Assembly: GCA_039881145.1 (NCBI GenBank)
Contig: JAYKKI010000004.1
Coordinates: 51,738,501-51,802,500, forward strand
Length of the DNA: 64,000 nt
Direction: 5' to 3'
Source: Druceiella hillmani
Taxonomy: Eukaryota; Arthropoda; Insecta; Lepidoptera; Hepialidae
In this document: positions 12,901 to 27,404 of the stretch, piece after piece
Position numbering within the stretch: position 1 is the stretch's first letter
How the letters are laid out: each line of letters starts with the position of its first letter
Notes under the pieces: generated by a model
Database searches by the model: none
What the model saw: the letters and a program-made list of their open reading frames with translations, nothing else
What the model was told of the DNA's origin: nothing
Made by a program: the position numbers and the translations under genes

Positions 12901-15900
12901 TAGCACACACACATGAGACACACTGAAGCCAGTTTCGACGACAGGTTCCCATACCAATTTGCAGACGACGACTTTTTTGTCATTTCAATGTCGGAATGTC
13001 ATATGTGTGATTAGGCTAGTTGACTAAATTTGGAAAAGTGGTTAATACTTTACTGTAATATCTATTTAACCCAAAAAAAAATTATATTTTTCCAAAAATC
13101 AAAAATTTACATTATGTATTTTGTATTTAAAAAACCAATTTAAATTTACCTCAAAAACACTCAAGACTGTCATGGCGTCTTGAATGACATCACTACTCAT
13201 GAAACAAATCAAAACAATTGTATTGTATGACAATTTTTTCTTTTGTTTTATTAAAATTGAATTTGTCTGTCTTGTGACAAGTGCTGTGTAGTGCCTCAGT
13301 GTGCTTATTAACACGCTATATAATTGTTTATATATGTTCCATATAATAAACAGATATGGAAAAAGTTGTTAACGCTTGCAATGAGCTCGGAATTTATTTA
13401 CAAATTCAAGAATATATTTTTTGAAGCTCATTTTGATGTAAGTATTTATTTGTAGTTTAAGAACCTATTCGATAAACTGTGTTTTTACTACAAAATCATT
13501 GTGGGAGACTTAAACAATGACTTATGATTGTGTTTTCTATAGAAAAACATTAAAACGTCGAAGCTCCGAGTTAATACAGTTTAGTACAAACTAATTAATA
13601 TGACTCACACCCAATCTATTTCTAAATCTCAAGCAATACTGATGAATTAGGCAGTCATTATATTGACAAGTTTATTGATAAAATAATAATGTATGAGTTG
13701 AGGTTAAGTTGTTTATACTACGCAAATCTAATGTCATAAACAATATAAATTACCTGACAATATGTGTGTAAAAACAAACACTTATTGACAACGAAACTGA
13801 AATAATACTATTTCAGCTTATAATATATATTTTACACTTGTGTATACTTAACATTGAAGTTTTAACATTCCAAAATTCTGATGAGCAGGATTCACTGTTG
13901 ACGCGAAAAATCGAAACTAAAATCTACAAAGCTTTAATATTGGCCAAATTACTACCATTTGCTTTGCTAAAACCTGATTCATTCGCAAATTGTACTTGCC
14001 TTTTAAGGTGTAATTGAAGACAACTATATTATCTTGACAAAAATTGTTAAAAACGAAAAATTTATCAAATAACCTCTTCTGTATTATCAAATTTCCTCAT
14101 AGATCATGTTTTGCTCAGAAAATACCTTGAAACTAGTATTCTTGTTCTTGACAATAAATTATTCATAGTATTTTTTAATAAACGCAATCCTTCGTAGTAA
14201 GGATTGCAATCAAACTTTTCACGAATATAACAAAGACATCTGTTAAGATCCTTCTGTTGTATATATAGGTCAAATATGATGATAAATAATATACGCATGT
14301 AAATGGAAAATACTCACTGGTTCAGAAGATACCTTGGAAGCAGTACTTTGAGTACCATTAATACTCTCTCCGCTGATCGGGCCAGGAGGTGCAGGCACGT
14401 CAAATCCGAGACCTGAGGAAGCTGCCGATGTTACAGAAGTCTTGCTAGGGCTAAACGTGTGTGGAGCACGTGGAGTGGTATTGGCTGGCGGAGCAACAGC
14501 AGAAGTTGCACCGGCGCGGGTCCTCATTGTGGCTCCGCTAGGTGGCGGCGGAAGCAGTCCCTTCTGAAGAAGAGTATAAGGGCTGGATATTGCAGCAATA
14601 GGTATGGTGCTCTTTTCCAAAATTTGTTCCATTGATACTTTAGAAATGTACAACAAAGTGTTTATAGGAATTTATAAAATTAACCAAACATAAAACTGTA
14701 TATCAATGGGATGTTAAGGCCCAGCGGAAGCACAAATTTGTATATCAGTGACTAATGAACATAGAAAAGACCAAACTAAATTAAAAAAGACAGGCATTTC
14801 TACTTTTTTTTTAACTCTATTTGCACCTAGGAATTCTATAAGATAACTCTACTTACAATTGGAGTATGATAATGATACATTTTGGAGTAGTACAAACTTT
14901 TTATCTATATCTTGATACACTATTGTATATAAGTATAGTATATAAATATAGTGTATATAAATATATTTTCTTCAAAAAATCTGGTTCGAATATAAAAATA
15001 GGAAAAAAATAATTTCAATATACTATACTACCAGTTTTCATAGCACATTGTTTTGTTACGTAATATAATATACTAAGACTAACTATCATTCTTATAATTA
15101 GTGTCATATTTTCCAAAAGATTGCAATAATATTAAAAATAAATTTCATTCTACAACAATAATTTTATTTACTAACAACAGAAATAATGACTAATTTAAAC
15201 AGTACATTACTCTTAATTATTTATAAAAAAATGCTATTTAGATATCTTTAAATACTTATTAAAGGGTAACTGATATGGCACCTTGAACATAGCTTTTACA
15301 ATAAGAACCACCACATTTTTAAACTTCTGATAGATGATACAGATGAGAGTTAATGTGACATAAAGATGTTACAGAAAAGTTTGATTTAGACCTTCGCACC
15401 TCAGTAAGAACCAGGAAAAATTAATCACAGCATCTTCAACACAAAATGATCGTAAAAGAAACGGAAGCCAATAATGACACCACAGCCTATGAAACCAACC
15501 TGAGCACTACCAGCGGCAGTAGGAAGTACTGAAGGCGGAGTGGTGAAGGAATCACCAAACGGATCAGCCGGAGTCAACCCTTCGACCTGGTGAAGACCTC
15601 TCCGCAATGAACTCAATTCCTGCTCCAGGTCTACCAACTCGGCCACGCCACCACTCGCGTTGGACGTCTTTGCCGCTACCGGCTCCGATATCAACTTCAC
15701 GCTGCTACTCTCTATGCTCTATGGGTTTGAAGTAAAATATTACTCTAGAATCTTGTTCGTGGGAGATTTTACTGAAATACAAAAGGTCTAAATCGGGACG
15801 GTGACCAAAAATGGGGCATGCGATGCGTTCATATCTAATGATTTTATGAGTTACCAAAACTAACAATGGTATATTTTCTATGCAAGCACCTTACATAATA

Positions 15901-18900
15901 CAACTTAAAAAAATATTAAACAACATTAGCCACTAAATATGAGTCATAAAATTTAGAAGTTAATTTAAAAGTTACTAGTTAAACTATTAAATAATCTTTG
16001 AACTTTGTAGAAAAATTTACAAATGTACTTTAATTGTAGAAATAATAAATTTTATAATTCTACAAAATTAAAGTACTGTTAATCTGTACATGGTCTTCTT
16101 AGTTTAACATATCTGTATAAATATATATAAATAGGCAGAATTTCAATATTGCTGACGATGTTTGTAATCATTTTTAATTATGTTTTTGTCTTATAGTTTT
16201 TTTTAAAGTCATAATAATTAAGATCGAAGCAGGATGTTCGGTTTTTTAAATATTTGTTATCATTTTAAAAACATAAGAAAATTTGTTACAATATGTAATA
16301 TCCAAAAACATTCTAAACGAAGGGAGAATCAAATGAAATTACTTGTCAAATCGTCCCTTCTTCACAATACCCCATGATTCATTGTGTAAGCAAATGGTAT
16401 TGATTATATAGAGCATGTTATAGTGAAGTCTACATCGTTATAAGACAGTTTTTGGAGTAATTGTTGATTAACAGTCGATTCAATATAAACATAATTTTCT
16501 TAATATTTTTCTTAATATAAAGAAAATACCAAAAAAGATGATAAATATTGTATATACTTTATGCAAGGCGTGGAAATATTTTGAAACAGACCAGTGTGTA
16601 GATGAGTAAATAATGCTTGATCTTGTGCCTTTTAAGTGTGCACAACCAAATCAACAGAGAGCTGATCTTCGGCCAGCATGGTCTAGTAGCAGTTGGTCAA
16701 GTTCATTACGTCTGATGGTGATGGCATTTAACACATTGAGGATTGGCCCTATTAATAACCTGGGCGCTGGCTCGGTTCTTTGCCATTAATCAGTCAATTA
16801 CTTCAGTTAAAGTTAATTAAGTCTCAATTAAAGTATTTCGATATCTATTGATTTGGCCTAACAAAGAATTGAGAGGATGAGCTGTGTATACGAGTTTGAT
16901 TTTCTCCATAGAAGGCATGGAAACCAACAAACCCAGTGTCCGGACTATTGACCAGGTCCACTCAGTGTTTAATTGATTAGTATGTGAAAAACAACATTAT
17001 GAAAACAACATTAATGTGGACAAACTTTAATCTAGGAGATACTATTTTATTCTGATAACATAACACGGTGCATTAAATATAAATTGTTGCATTTTCAATT
17101 CTCTGATACGTAATGATTAACGGAAAGACTTTGTAGCTTACAACTCCAATATATTAATATTAAAACTTTACTTTCAATGTAATATTGACTACTTTCCTTA
17201 ATACTATTAACTATGAAAAATTTGAAAATATCTAAAATAATAAAAAATTTTTAAATAATCTATACATGACATTTCATAAGTACCGATATAAGAATGAGCA
17301 TCAATATGATTTCCGTACCTTCAGTAAACAATGTCAAATCTCACCTTTGTGCTACTAGTTTCAGTTGATAGACAAGGGTTGTGCCGACTGCTTGTCACCA
17401 CAGACTTGCCCTCCAACTGTTGTTTTGCTAGCTCTATCTCCTTCTTTTTCAGCTCAAACACTACTTGAAATAGGTCTCTCATGGCTATCACCACCTGGAA
17501 GATAAAAAAATATTTTTTGTTACTACAGTGAAAAAAAAATGAAGAGATTGTATATACATTTTTCCATTTAAATTTCAAACTATTATGTCGATTTCAATAT
17601 AGTAGGTGAAATTCCAATCGTATCTTTCCCGCAAATGTTGAAAAATTTCTGGATTTTCAAAATGATGGAAGGAAAAAATTAAATTAGTGAATAAATTAGT
17701 AAAAAATTTAAAATTAAGTTTTTTTGCAATAAACAATGCTAGGCTATCAAATGCAAAAGAATAAAATGATACCTATCAAAACTATTGCATTCTTAATATG
17801 TTATGCAACAGAGTTGATGCCGCTGTGAGAGTTTTTCTGTCGTAACTTCTTTTCAATAGTCGTTATCATTTTGTAAGCATAGGACCTTCAGTGATGGTCA
17901 TGCCAACTAAATTAAAGTATAAAACTTCGATAAAAGCGAAATTGAATTTTTTTACAATAAACAATTCGCGGTTATCAAATTCAAGGGATAAAATGATAAA
18001 TCCAAAAACATATTGCATGTTTAAATATGTTTGTGACGGAGTTAATTCGACTGTACATTTACATTTACGGATAGGGCCTTGAGTGATTTTCAGACCAACT
18101 AAATTAAAGCTTAGAAGTTCTGTAACAGAAAGATTAAGTATACTTTCATTATAGAAGACAAATATATATGGTGCCAAGGTCCCCTTTCTTACTGGATTAA
18201 GAAAAACTGACACAATAAATGGCTCATACTGAGTTTAATAAATCCTCACCGAACATGTTAATAATACTTTATACCAATTAGAAGACTCACAGGGAGATAT
18301 TGGGCTCAAAATCACCATCCAGAAGATCTAAGAGGTGAACTTTGACATAAAGAACACAACACCATTGCTGTTAAGCACAGAACAAATAGAACACGTCCAC
18401 CATTTTACATATCTTTAGTGTGTCATGACTAAGACAAAAGAAACGGAAGCTGTCTGAATATTTTTAAATTAGACAAATATTTTTGACTGTATTTATCTAG
18501 AGAAAAAAGTATGAAATATAATGAGTTGAATGTGAACTACTTTTTTATACTAGTAGCAAGGTTTATATGAGTTAGACATGGACAAATCAATACAATTCTA
18601 CGATTGCAATCATTCGTGAATGATATTGAAAGTGATTGTGTCCTCGTGACCCGTTCATTTGACCACTTTTTAATTAGAAAGTTTAAAGATTAAAAATATT
18701 GCTGGCGGTTTTTATAATGATTGTGATGGAATAATCGTTTAATGATATTTTTTTCATTTTGTTCATTTTTTATATACATATATTTTGGCACCCAATAATT
18801 GTCCTTAGTATTTTTGTTATTTATCTATATTTACTGTTATAAAGTGTTGTATTTACTGAAGAAACGAAATTTCTTTTCAATAATGATATGGCAGGAAAAA

Positions 18901-21900
18901 GCAAACAACAAGTTGTTACAATCTGGAGCAATTTCTTTAACTACAGACGGTTGGATTTCGGTTAAAAATTCCAGCTATATAGCTATAACAACTTATTTTA
19001 TTGATATGAATATGATAAATATAAACAGATTAAAATTAACTAGCAACTTTCCAAAGTCTATTAAACAAAACACTAAACACTTCATGTAATTGAAAATTAT
19101 TACAAGTTAAATTAATTATGTGAATGCGATTATTCCAATAAATTAATTACTGTAAACTAATTACACATTGAACAACAGTATCTATATACAAGCGGATACA
19201 CCATTATAATATGTATATACACAGTCTGCAGTACAGCACTCCTATGTTATGAAGAAAGAATATGTATATAAGTTATCTTAATAAAAATTATGTAAATATT
19301 AGTTCAATTATGTGTCTGTTACACTAGCATACAATGAATGTATTCGTTTTCGCACCCGCTAACAGTAAATAGTTTGTAAACATATTCAATATTTATTTAC
19401 ATACAGTGTCCAGTTTATCTAAGTAAATGAGGCCACCTTGTGGCTGACAGGGTACATAGTATGGCCGTCTAATGAAATGTTACCTAAGATAAAATGACCC
19501 ATGAATGAATCGAAACCAAAATATCAATCATCAATCGCAACCGTGCATATCAGTACCTCGGTGGTGAGTAGGTTGTGATTCAACCAAGCTATAGATCCAA
19601 CCAAACAATCATGAATGAGATTGCATGATTGCTATTGACGAAAAAATCGAATCGTTCACAACTTCGTGATTCGATCATTCGTTCGTTTTAAAAGATAGGG
19701 TCCCACTGATCCGTTTGTTGGCGATTGACACATATCTAATACGAGTAGTTTATTATTACTAGCCACATTGATAGATTTGTTTTAATTATGTTGTTGTACA
19801 TTAATACATAAGAAACTTGGAAAACATTGATTTAAAACTTCACTATAATATTTTTTTTCAAAATGTTTTGGTAAAAGAATCAATTTATTTATATGTGCAC
19901 CCTAAAAGATATACTAATCAACTATCATATAAATTCATTTAAGTTACTAGCATAATGGAATTTAGTTAAAATAGAAAAACAGTGACAGATGACAAATGGA
20001 CAATGACAAAATTATAAATATTACAAATATTTTAAATAAATAAAAAAACTAAAGAAATAAAGATTTTTAACAGGCTGTACAGTCTCATAAAACATTAATT
20101 TTTAGACTCCATACTTCAAAAGGAAAAAACAAAACCATGACAAAAGCACTCTCGTGTTCAAATGTATGTGTATATCATATCTATGTTCATACGTATGTGT
20201 CACTAATTTTTCTCAGAAATAATTTGACCTAGAAAATTTAAGTGGAGCATAGAAATGGGGTTTATTGACTTGCATATAATAATAAGAAACTAAAATATTG
20301 ATACCTAAAATCTCAAAGTGCGTAAACTCCAAAAGATGATTTTTCAGTATGCGCAAAAAAACTAAAATAATTAAAACTACTTTGCTGTATATTTTATATA
20401 GCTATATAAATTTCATGCAAGACAAAAGTGCCTTACAATTCTTAGGTCCATAATATAGCAAAATAATATTTTATTTAACACTAGAGTCCAGACACGCACA
20501 GTTACTTCTTGAGTGGTTGCACCAGTATAATGATTTCAGGTATTTACTATAAAAAGAGGAAAAAATTAAACGAAACCTCAATATTATTAAGAATACACAA
20601 TATTTTTATTTGTTAAACATATACAGTTACAAAAATCAACCTTACTTTTGTAATTATAAACAAAATATTAATCTTCTAAAAAATGAACACGTAATAATTA
20701 TCATTTGGTACTAGCAAAATGAGATCTAATAATTTTTTCTCATACAAATAGAGACATATGCTGAAATGCGGTGCATGTTTTATTAATATTCATCACACGC
20801 AGGACATACAAGGATGTGATGTTCACCACATATACGCCTGGCGCATTTTTCACATCGTTTGCGCGTGCTCTGGTCTCGAGCTTTGCTACAAAAAGCACAC
20901 CTCCTCGAATAAGCATATTCACACGCAGTTGTAATTCTGAGAACCTGAAAAGCAACCTTCCCTTCAATTTTATGCCTCTTGGTATATTTTGCTGGGAAAT
21001 ACGACGCTCTATGTCAGTTTGTGCAAGTTTAAACCCAATTTCTTGTAGATAGTGACGAACAACTTTTTTGGCGGGATTATTCATTTGGTATATTACTAAT
21101 CCATTGATACCAGTCATGTCTATAAAATTATAAAATAATATAAGGGGCTATCGACGACTATTACGTGATACATCGTGTTTTCAGAACATTTTTTCAAAAA
21201 TATATACTCCACATTCTGTTTGATTGTAAAATGTGATTATTTTGGGTTTTCGAGATTCACTATCCGGACATATTTTGATCAGCATTATACAGGATAGATA
21301 ATAGCAAAACTACCTATACAGATTGAAATCCGGAGGTTGAATCGTGTGGTTCTCTTTTTGAGTAGATTTAAGAAGCTTGAGTATTTCTGATTTATTCTTT
21401 TTTAGTGTTCCAACATTCGTAATCTTGTTTCTAAGTAATTCTTTACACACAGGAATACTTGTGAACCAATTGTCCATCGTCACACTGCATCCCAAACCGT
21501 ACAATGAATTGAGAACTTGATGTATGATGTCTGGTACTTTATTCGATTGTCTGGAAGGGCCCTCTAGTTGCATGCCCGTGTAAATTTCGAAATTGTAGAC
21601 ATAGGAATATTTGACATCCACAACCATTATTATTTTTAAGCCAAATATCGCCGGTTTATTTGGCATGTACTATACAAATCCACAGCATCTCTTGAATGCT
21701 ACTAACTGTTCGTCAATGGTAAGATATTCACTCGGTGAGTATTAATTCTTACATTTTTCTATCATCATAGTAATTATCTGACGTATAGCTGCCAGTGGAC
21801 AGACTGTTGACAAGCTTGCCTGTTTCTAATACCATCAAACATCGCGAGAGAATTCTAAACCTACTCTCAGACATGGTTGTGTACACGATCTCAACACCAG

Positions 21901-24900
21901 TTCCTTTAGTGTTATCCCAGAAGTTCTTGGTATTTTTTCACCCCGCTCTACAGATGCCAATAACTATTAAAATGCTTATTAGAGCTTTCATTTCTATTTC
22001 ATCTGTGTGCAAAGCATCTCAGTCTCTTTGATACCTACACTTCCTCCACTGTGTACCATTACAAGGTCGGTGGTAGTAAGCAAAAGATGATAAAGGCAAA
22101 TCATCTTCCGAAGAAGAGCCAGTTTGCTCTAAATCATCTTCACAATCTTGTTTACTTTCCGATTCATGTATGGGATCGCCCGATCCTACCTGATCTATAA
22201 AATCTTCTTCCTCCTCCTCATTTCCGATTGAACTCTCACTTTCTTCCTCCTCCTCTTCCCCCAGCTTTCTTTGTATTTGCGATTCATTCTCATAAATAAT
22301 AGTTTTCTAAAATAACACAAAATATTGAATATATTTGGCGTTAACTTTATAGAAATTCATTATTCACAATTAAATGAAACTACGTGATGTAGTATTATTT
22401 CTACTTTCTTTAAGTTCTTTACCACGACTTAGGTTTCGTTGTACATTACAACATCTTCACGTGGGCTATAAGCAAAGATCTTTCCTTATAGAAAGTAGAA
22501 ATAATATTACATCACGTAGTTTCATTTAATTGTGAACACAAAATATGTAAATAAATGCACAAAAGGTACTTTATGATAATAAAAATACATAATTTATTAC
22601 ATATAGAATATCAAAAGTACAAAATATATAATAAATACTTACAATTTTGTCAAAATCCAAGTTAAATCTAACATACAATTAAATAGAGTTCTTTTACTCC
22701 CCAAACATAATAATAACATGTAAAAGATCTCAACACCAGTTCCTTTAGAGTTATCCTAGAAGTTCTTGGTATTTTTTCGTCCCGCTCGACAGATGCCAAT
22801 AACTATTAACTGGTTATGTAATGCACTGTACGTAACGTGGTATATATTCCAATAACTATTAATGGGATAACTCTAAAGGAACTGCTGTTGATGTCTTTTA
22901 CATGGCAAAAAATAGGATCTGTGCAATTAAAAAAGAAAATTATGCCTTACACCACATATTACTTGATTTATGTTTCATCAATTAAGTAACGGATAATTTC
23001 CTTAGTATTTATGGTTGTAAAAGACTTTTCTAATAATATGTACCTAGTAACAAACACATCCATCATATTTTTTGTTTTGACAAATACATAGACACAATAT
23101 TTTAGCAGAGTCCTCACTCGGAAGTTAACTAGGTAGTTTCTATTTAGAATCATGTTTCAAAGCATTTTTTGAAGAATAACACCATTCTCATAAGAATGCA
23201 ACGGGCCTTTTCTATATCATAGGGTATGTTACCCTATCGTGATGACTGACTAATTTATTTATTTATTTATGTACTTTAATGTATACGGTTGATATATATA
23301 TATGGCGGACTCATTGCTACGAGAACGATCTCTTACAGCTAACCCGAATACCAGATCAACCCTGCTTGATGAGCGACTGGGAATCGAACCCGGATCCAGC
23401 TGTTTTGTCACAGGCCGTATACTTTGTGATCAATTTAACACACCACCGAGACAACAAATTTCTAAAACTCCAGGCTATTCTACATCAAGAACCTACCTAT
23501 GAGTTATTTCTCATAATTATGCTGGCAGTAAGAGGTATTTCCATTTATCATAAAAAATTTTGCGACTTTAAGAGGTATTTCCATTTGTCATAAAAAATTT
23601 TGCGACTTTTTAAGTAAAGAGATACTCATTCTATAACAATAATTTTTTATTATAATAAACCCATTGAACACAAAAGTATTTTTATTTTAATGTGAGACTA
23701 ATGGGAGAAAGATTATGAGGAGTTTAATATTATGTTGCCTGTAAAGGAGACTTTTTTTCCGGTTTTTGACTCTCAGAATCACATTTGATCGAAACAACAC
23801 ACACATTGGTAGAAAATACTAATCAATGCACGTCTGATGAATTATATCATTAACCGTTTGAGTGCCGACGGGCACCATCGCGCTCGGGCGCATACTAATT
23901 AAATTTACCACGAGCGCAGTAGGGGAGGTTACTCGCAGGTATCGTTAATTTTTATCTTTCTACGTGTTACATAAAGTTCAATTTATAATATTATTAGTAA
24001 TTACAATATAAAAATGATCCAGGAAAAGAAAATTTTTAACCCATAATGTTGGAATATGAAAATAATTCGAGTGAAAATGATCGTTTTTCAAGTTGTGAAG
24101 AAAGTGATAGTGGGAGTGACATTGTGGTGCGCTCACAATTTGGCGTAATGCAAATTTTGAGTGATAGTTATAATAATGACGATAACAATTGTTTTGCTGA
24201 TACGGAGGATGTACCGGATTGCGATGTGACCTTGATTTCAGTCTTTGTTATAATTTTTGTTCAATTTCTTTGTATTTTATTATCTTTGTACAAGTTTTTA
24301 TTAAGAAAACACCGAAAAAATTATTAAAATTGGATAATTTTTGGAAGACATACAGTTTTTTTTCGAGACAAGGGTAAATGACATCAAAAACAAAAGATTT
24401 CTTTGGCATTTTTATGTATATATGAGTAAAAAACCATGGCACTACAACGGTTAAACAAAAAATGTCAGCAGCGATTGCATACCAAAAATATGAAGAGTTG
24501 AGTATTTCCACTTATTTGCTTTTCTAGTTTCTGATCATCGGAATTACCTTTGATCGCAACTAACACATTCAAAGAAATACTAAACAATGTGTCTTTAATG
24601 CATAAACAGGTAATGTCAGGAATATAATTAAATCTCATGGCAAAAATATGATCAATTTAGTTATGTTTTACAAAAAAAATGAAATTAAAAATGAAAAAAA
24701 AAAGATTAAATGAAACTACGTGATGTAGGTTTCGCTGTATTACAACATCTTCAGGTGGGTTATTAGCAAGAATTAACACCAAATATATTCAATTAGTTAT
24801 GTTTCCGACATTTTCTGTTGATCATTAGACATTGAGAGTAGCATTTTCTTTTAAAGTAGTTTTGTTGTGATCAAAAGTGATTTTGATGATCAAAAAACCG

Positions 24901-27321
24901 GAAAAAGCAGTCCCTCCTATAGGCAACAAGATAAATATCTTATAACTTCTCTCCCGTGAGTTGAACATTAAAAGAAATTATATTTTCTGTTAATAACGTT
25001 CATCACTGATGGAAAAATATATATATATATATATATTTCAACAGTGTGAGTGCAGGCATTGCTGGTGGCAAGTGATGCGCGCTACAGGTTAATGAATGTC
25101 ACCTTAACATAAGTTTTCTGAGAACCGCGTACAAAATTAATGTTGCAAAAATTCACCTACCGTTTCAACATACATTTTAAAATGTTGTGTTATGAGACAT
25201 TGATTAATCACATTTCCACTAAAGCATTTACAAACAATAAAGATAGGATATCTGTGATATCCTTCCGGTGTGCCCATTTTTTGTACATTACGAAAAATGT
25301 AAGATATCAAAAATATAATATCAAATTACAACTTGATTAAAGTCACAAATTATACATATTATAAAAAGAAACAACATTATTGGTAAAAACTATCTTTTTT
25401 TCTTACAAAGTATTCAAAAATTAATATATGACATTTGGTTTACTGTATTTAACCTTTAACTGTGGACAGGCGGACTCACCACTAGCAGGTTGTGAATTTC
25501 GTGTTTACCAATTTCCCCACACTCCCCGTTGAGATGGGAGGTTGCATCATAGGCTGTATATTGGGAAAGTTATTTTACTTCAAATTATTTACCGCAGTTT
25601 GTGAGACCACATGTCCACTTTTCCCATACAAAAACCTCAAGATCTCCATTTTGCTTGTTTTCGGTTATTTTGGTTCAAAACGTCAAAAAATAGTAAACCG
25701 AATACTTCTACATAAAAACAAGAATCAAGGTTATTATTACAACAGCATGCCAATAAAATATTTTGTAAACAGGCTATTTCCAAGCAAGGGCCTACGGTGT
25801 TTCAAACACTGTTGTTGTGCAAGAACTGCCAATAATTTTACACATATTGGACCATTGTCAAAATTGTAGTTTATGTTGTTAGTATTTTTTTGTTTGACAG
25901 ATCTTAAATTTAAATATGAATTATCTTTAAGTTGATTTTTCCATAATATAAAAAATTTTCTTATTCTTTGTTCCTATAAGTGATCTCAAATAAATTTAGA
26001 CTGAAAAATGCCCTGTTATGTTAAATTGTTTTGGAGATATAAGAAAACAAATAAATATTGACTAAATATATGTAAATTCTTTGAGTTTAACACCTGAAAA
26101 TAATAAAAATAATAATTATAAAAAAGTAACATCTATAGTTAAATAATATGTTGGAAGGCAGTACGAGCATATAATTGGAGAAAATACCCCTGCGCATGTA
26201 TGTAATGGATTATATTTTATTATGCAAGTGTGGGGAACACTTGCATAATAAAATTTATTATGCAAGTGTTCCCCACACTTGCATAATCAAATATAATCCA
26301 AAAGCAAAAAAAAAAAGCTGCATAATTCCTAAAATTATTGATCGTTTATTTGACATATTTTCATACGTCATATGTGTCAGCTCATATGTTATTTTCGAAA
26401 ATCTAGAGGTTGTAAACTTTATAAAACAACTAAATAAGATAGAAATAACATCCCCTTATTTTTTTATGTTTATAGTTAACTACATATTCAATCCTGCGGA
26501 ATCAAATTCACTGCTTATACTGCATGAATTCAGAAAAAAATATATTTAGTGATACAGAATGAAAAAACCAAGAGACTACATTAAAATTTCAATTTTGCAA
26601 AAATGGTGGATGATTGTCGTCATCGTGGTGTGTTAGATTGATCACAAGGCATACGGTCTTTGACAGGGTGACACCCTATTGGGACGATTCCCAGCTGCTT
26701 GTAGAGCCGAACTGAACTACGCCCGTATGTACCACATACGGTCAGATCTCTCAGTCGGATTTACAGACAGTTAAAAACGTATTTTGTTTGAATACTTTAA
26801 GAATTAGACCGTGCAATAGGGTACGGTCGCTAAAGTACTCTTGTTCCGACTCGACTGACAGTTAATGAGAAACAGAAATACGTTGCTGTAAGTAAGTCCA
26901 ACTGACAGTCTTGACAATGTGTGGTGCATATGGGCGATAGTGTTTTGGTTGGCTGTAAGAAATTGTTCTCGTAGCAATAAGTCTGCCATATGTATCAATT
27001 GCATACATTGAAGAACATAAATAAATAAATAAGTATATTCTAGTTTGGTGTAAAAAAGTTTCGCTTTCATCATATGAGATTTCAAACTATTTTTAGAATT
27101 ATATGTAAAATGATACCGTAAATTGTACCGATGATTTTAAATCTCAAATTTTTAAAAAAATTTATTATATTTTTATACCTGTTGAAAACATGTTGAAACA
27201 TTTTTATACCTGTTGAAGCATTATGTGAAAAATAATATCAATATTTATTTTGTAAACAATTTAATAAGAACACTATGAACCTTTAAAATGTTTAACTTTT
27301 ACAGAGTGCAGAGATGTTTAT

Positions 27322-27404
<83 letters not shown>

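Noticed and set aside
23300..23457. Possible functional tRNA gene (good T-loop/B box)
   Set aside because: No complete cloverleaf can be drawn. The same sequence recurs with a TAAATAAA tail, so it is the head of a SINE.
26207..26299. Precursor microRNA
   Set aside because: A spacerless perfect palindrome without a proper terminal loop is unlike a normal animal pre-miRNA. It is kept as a structural finding instead.
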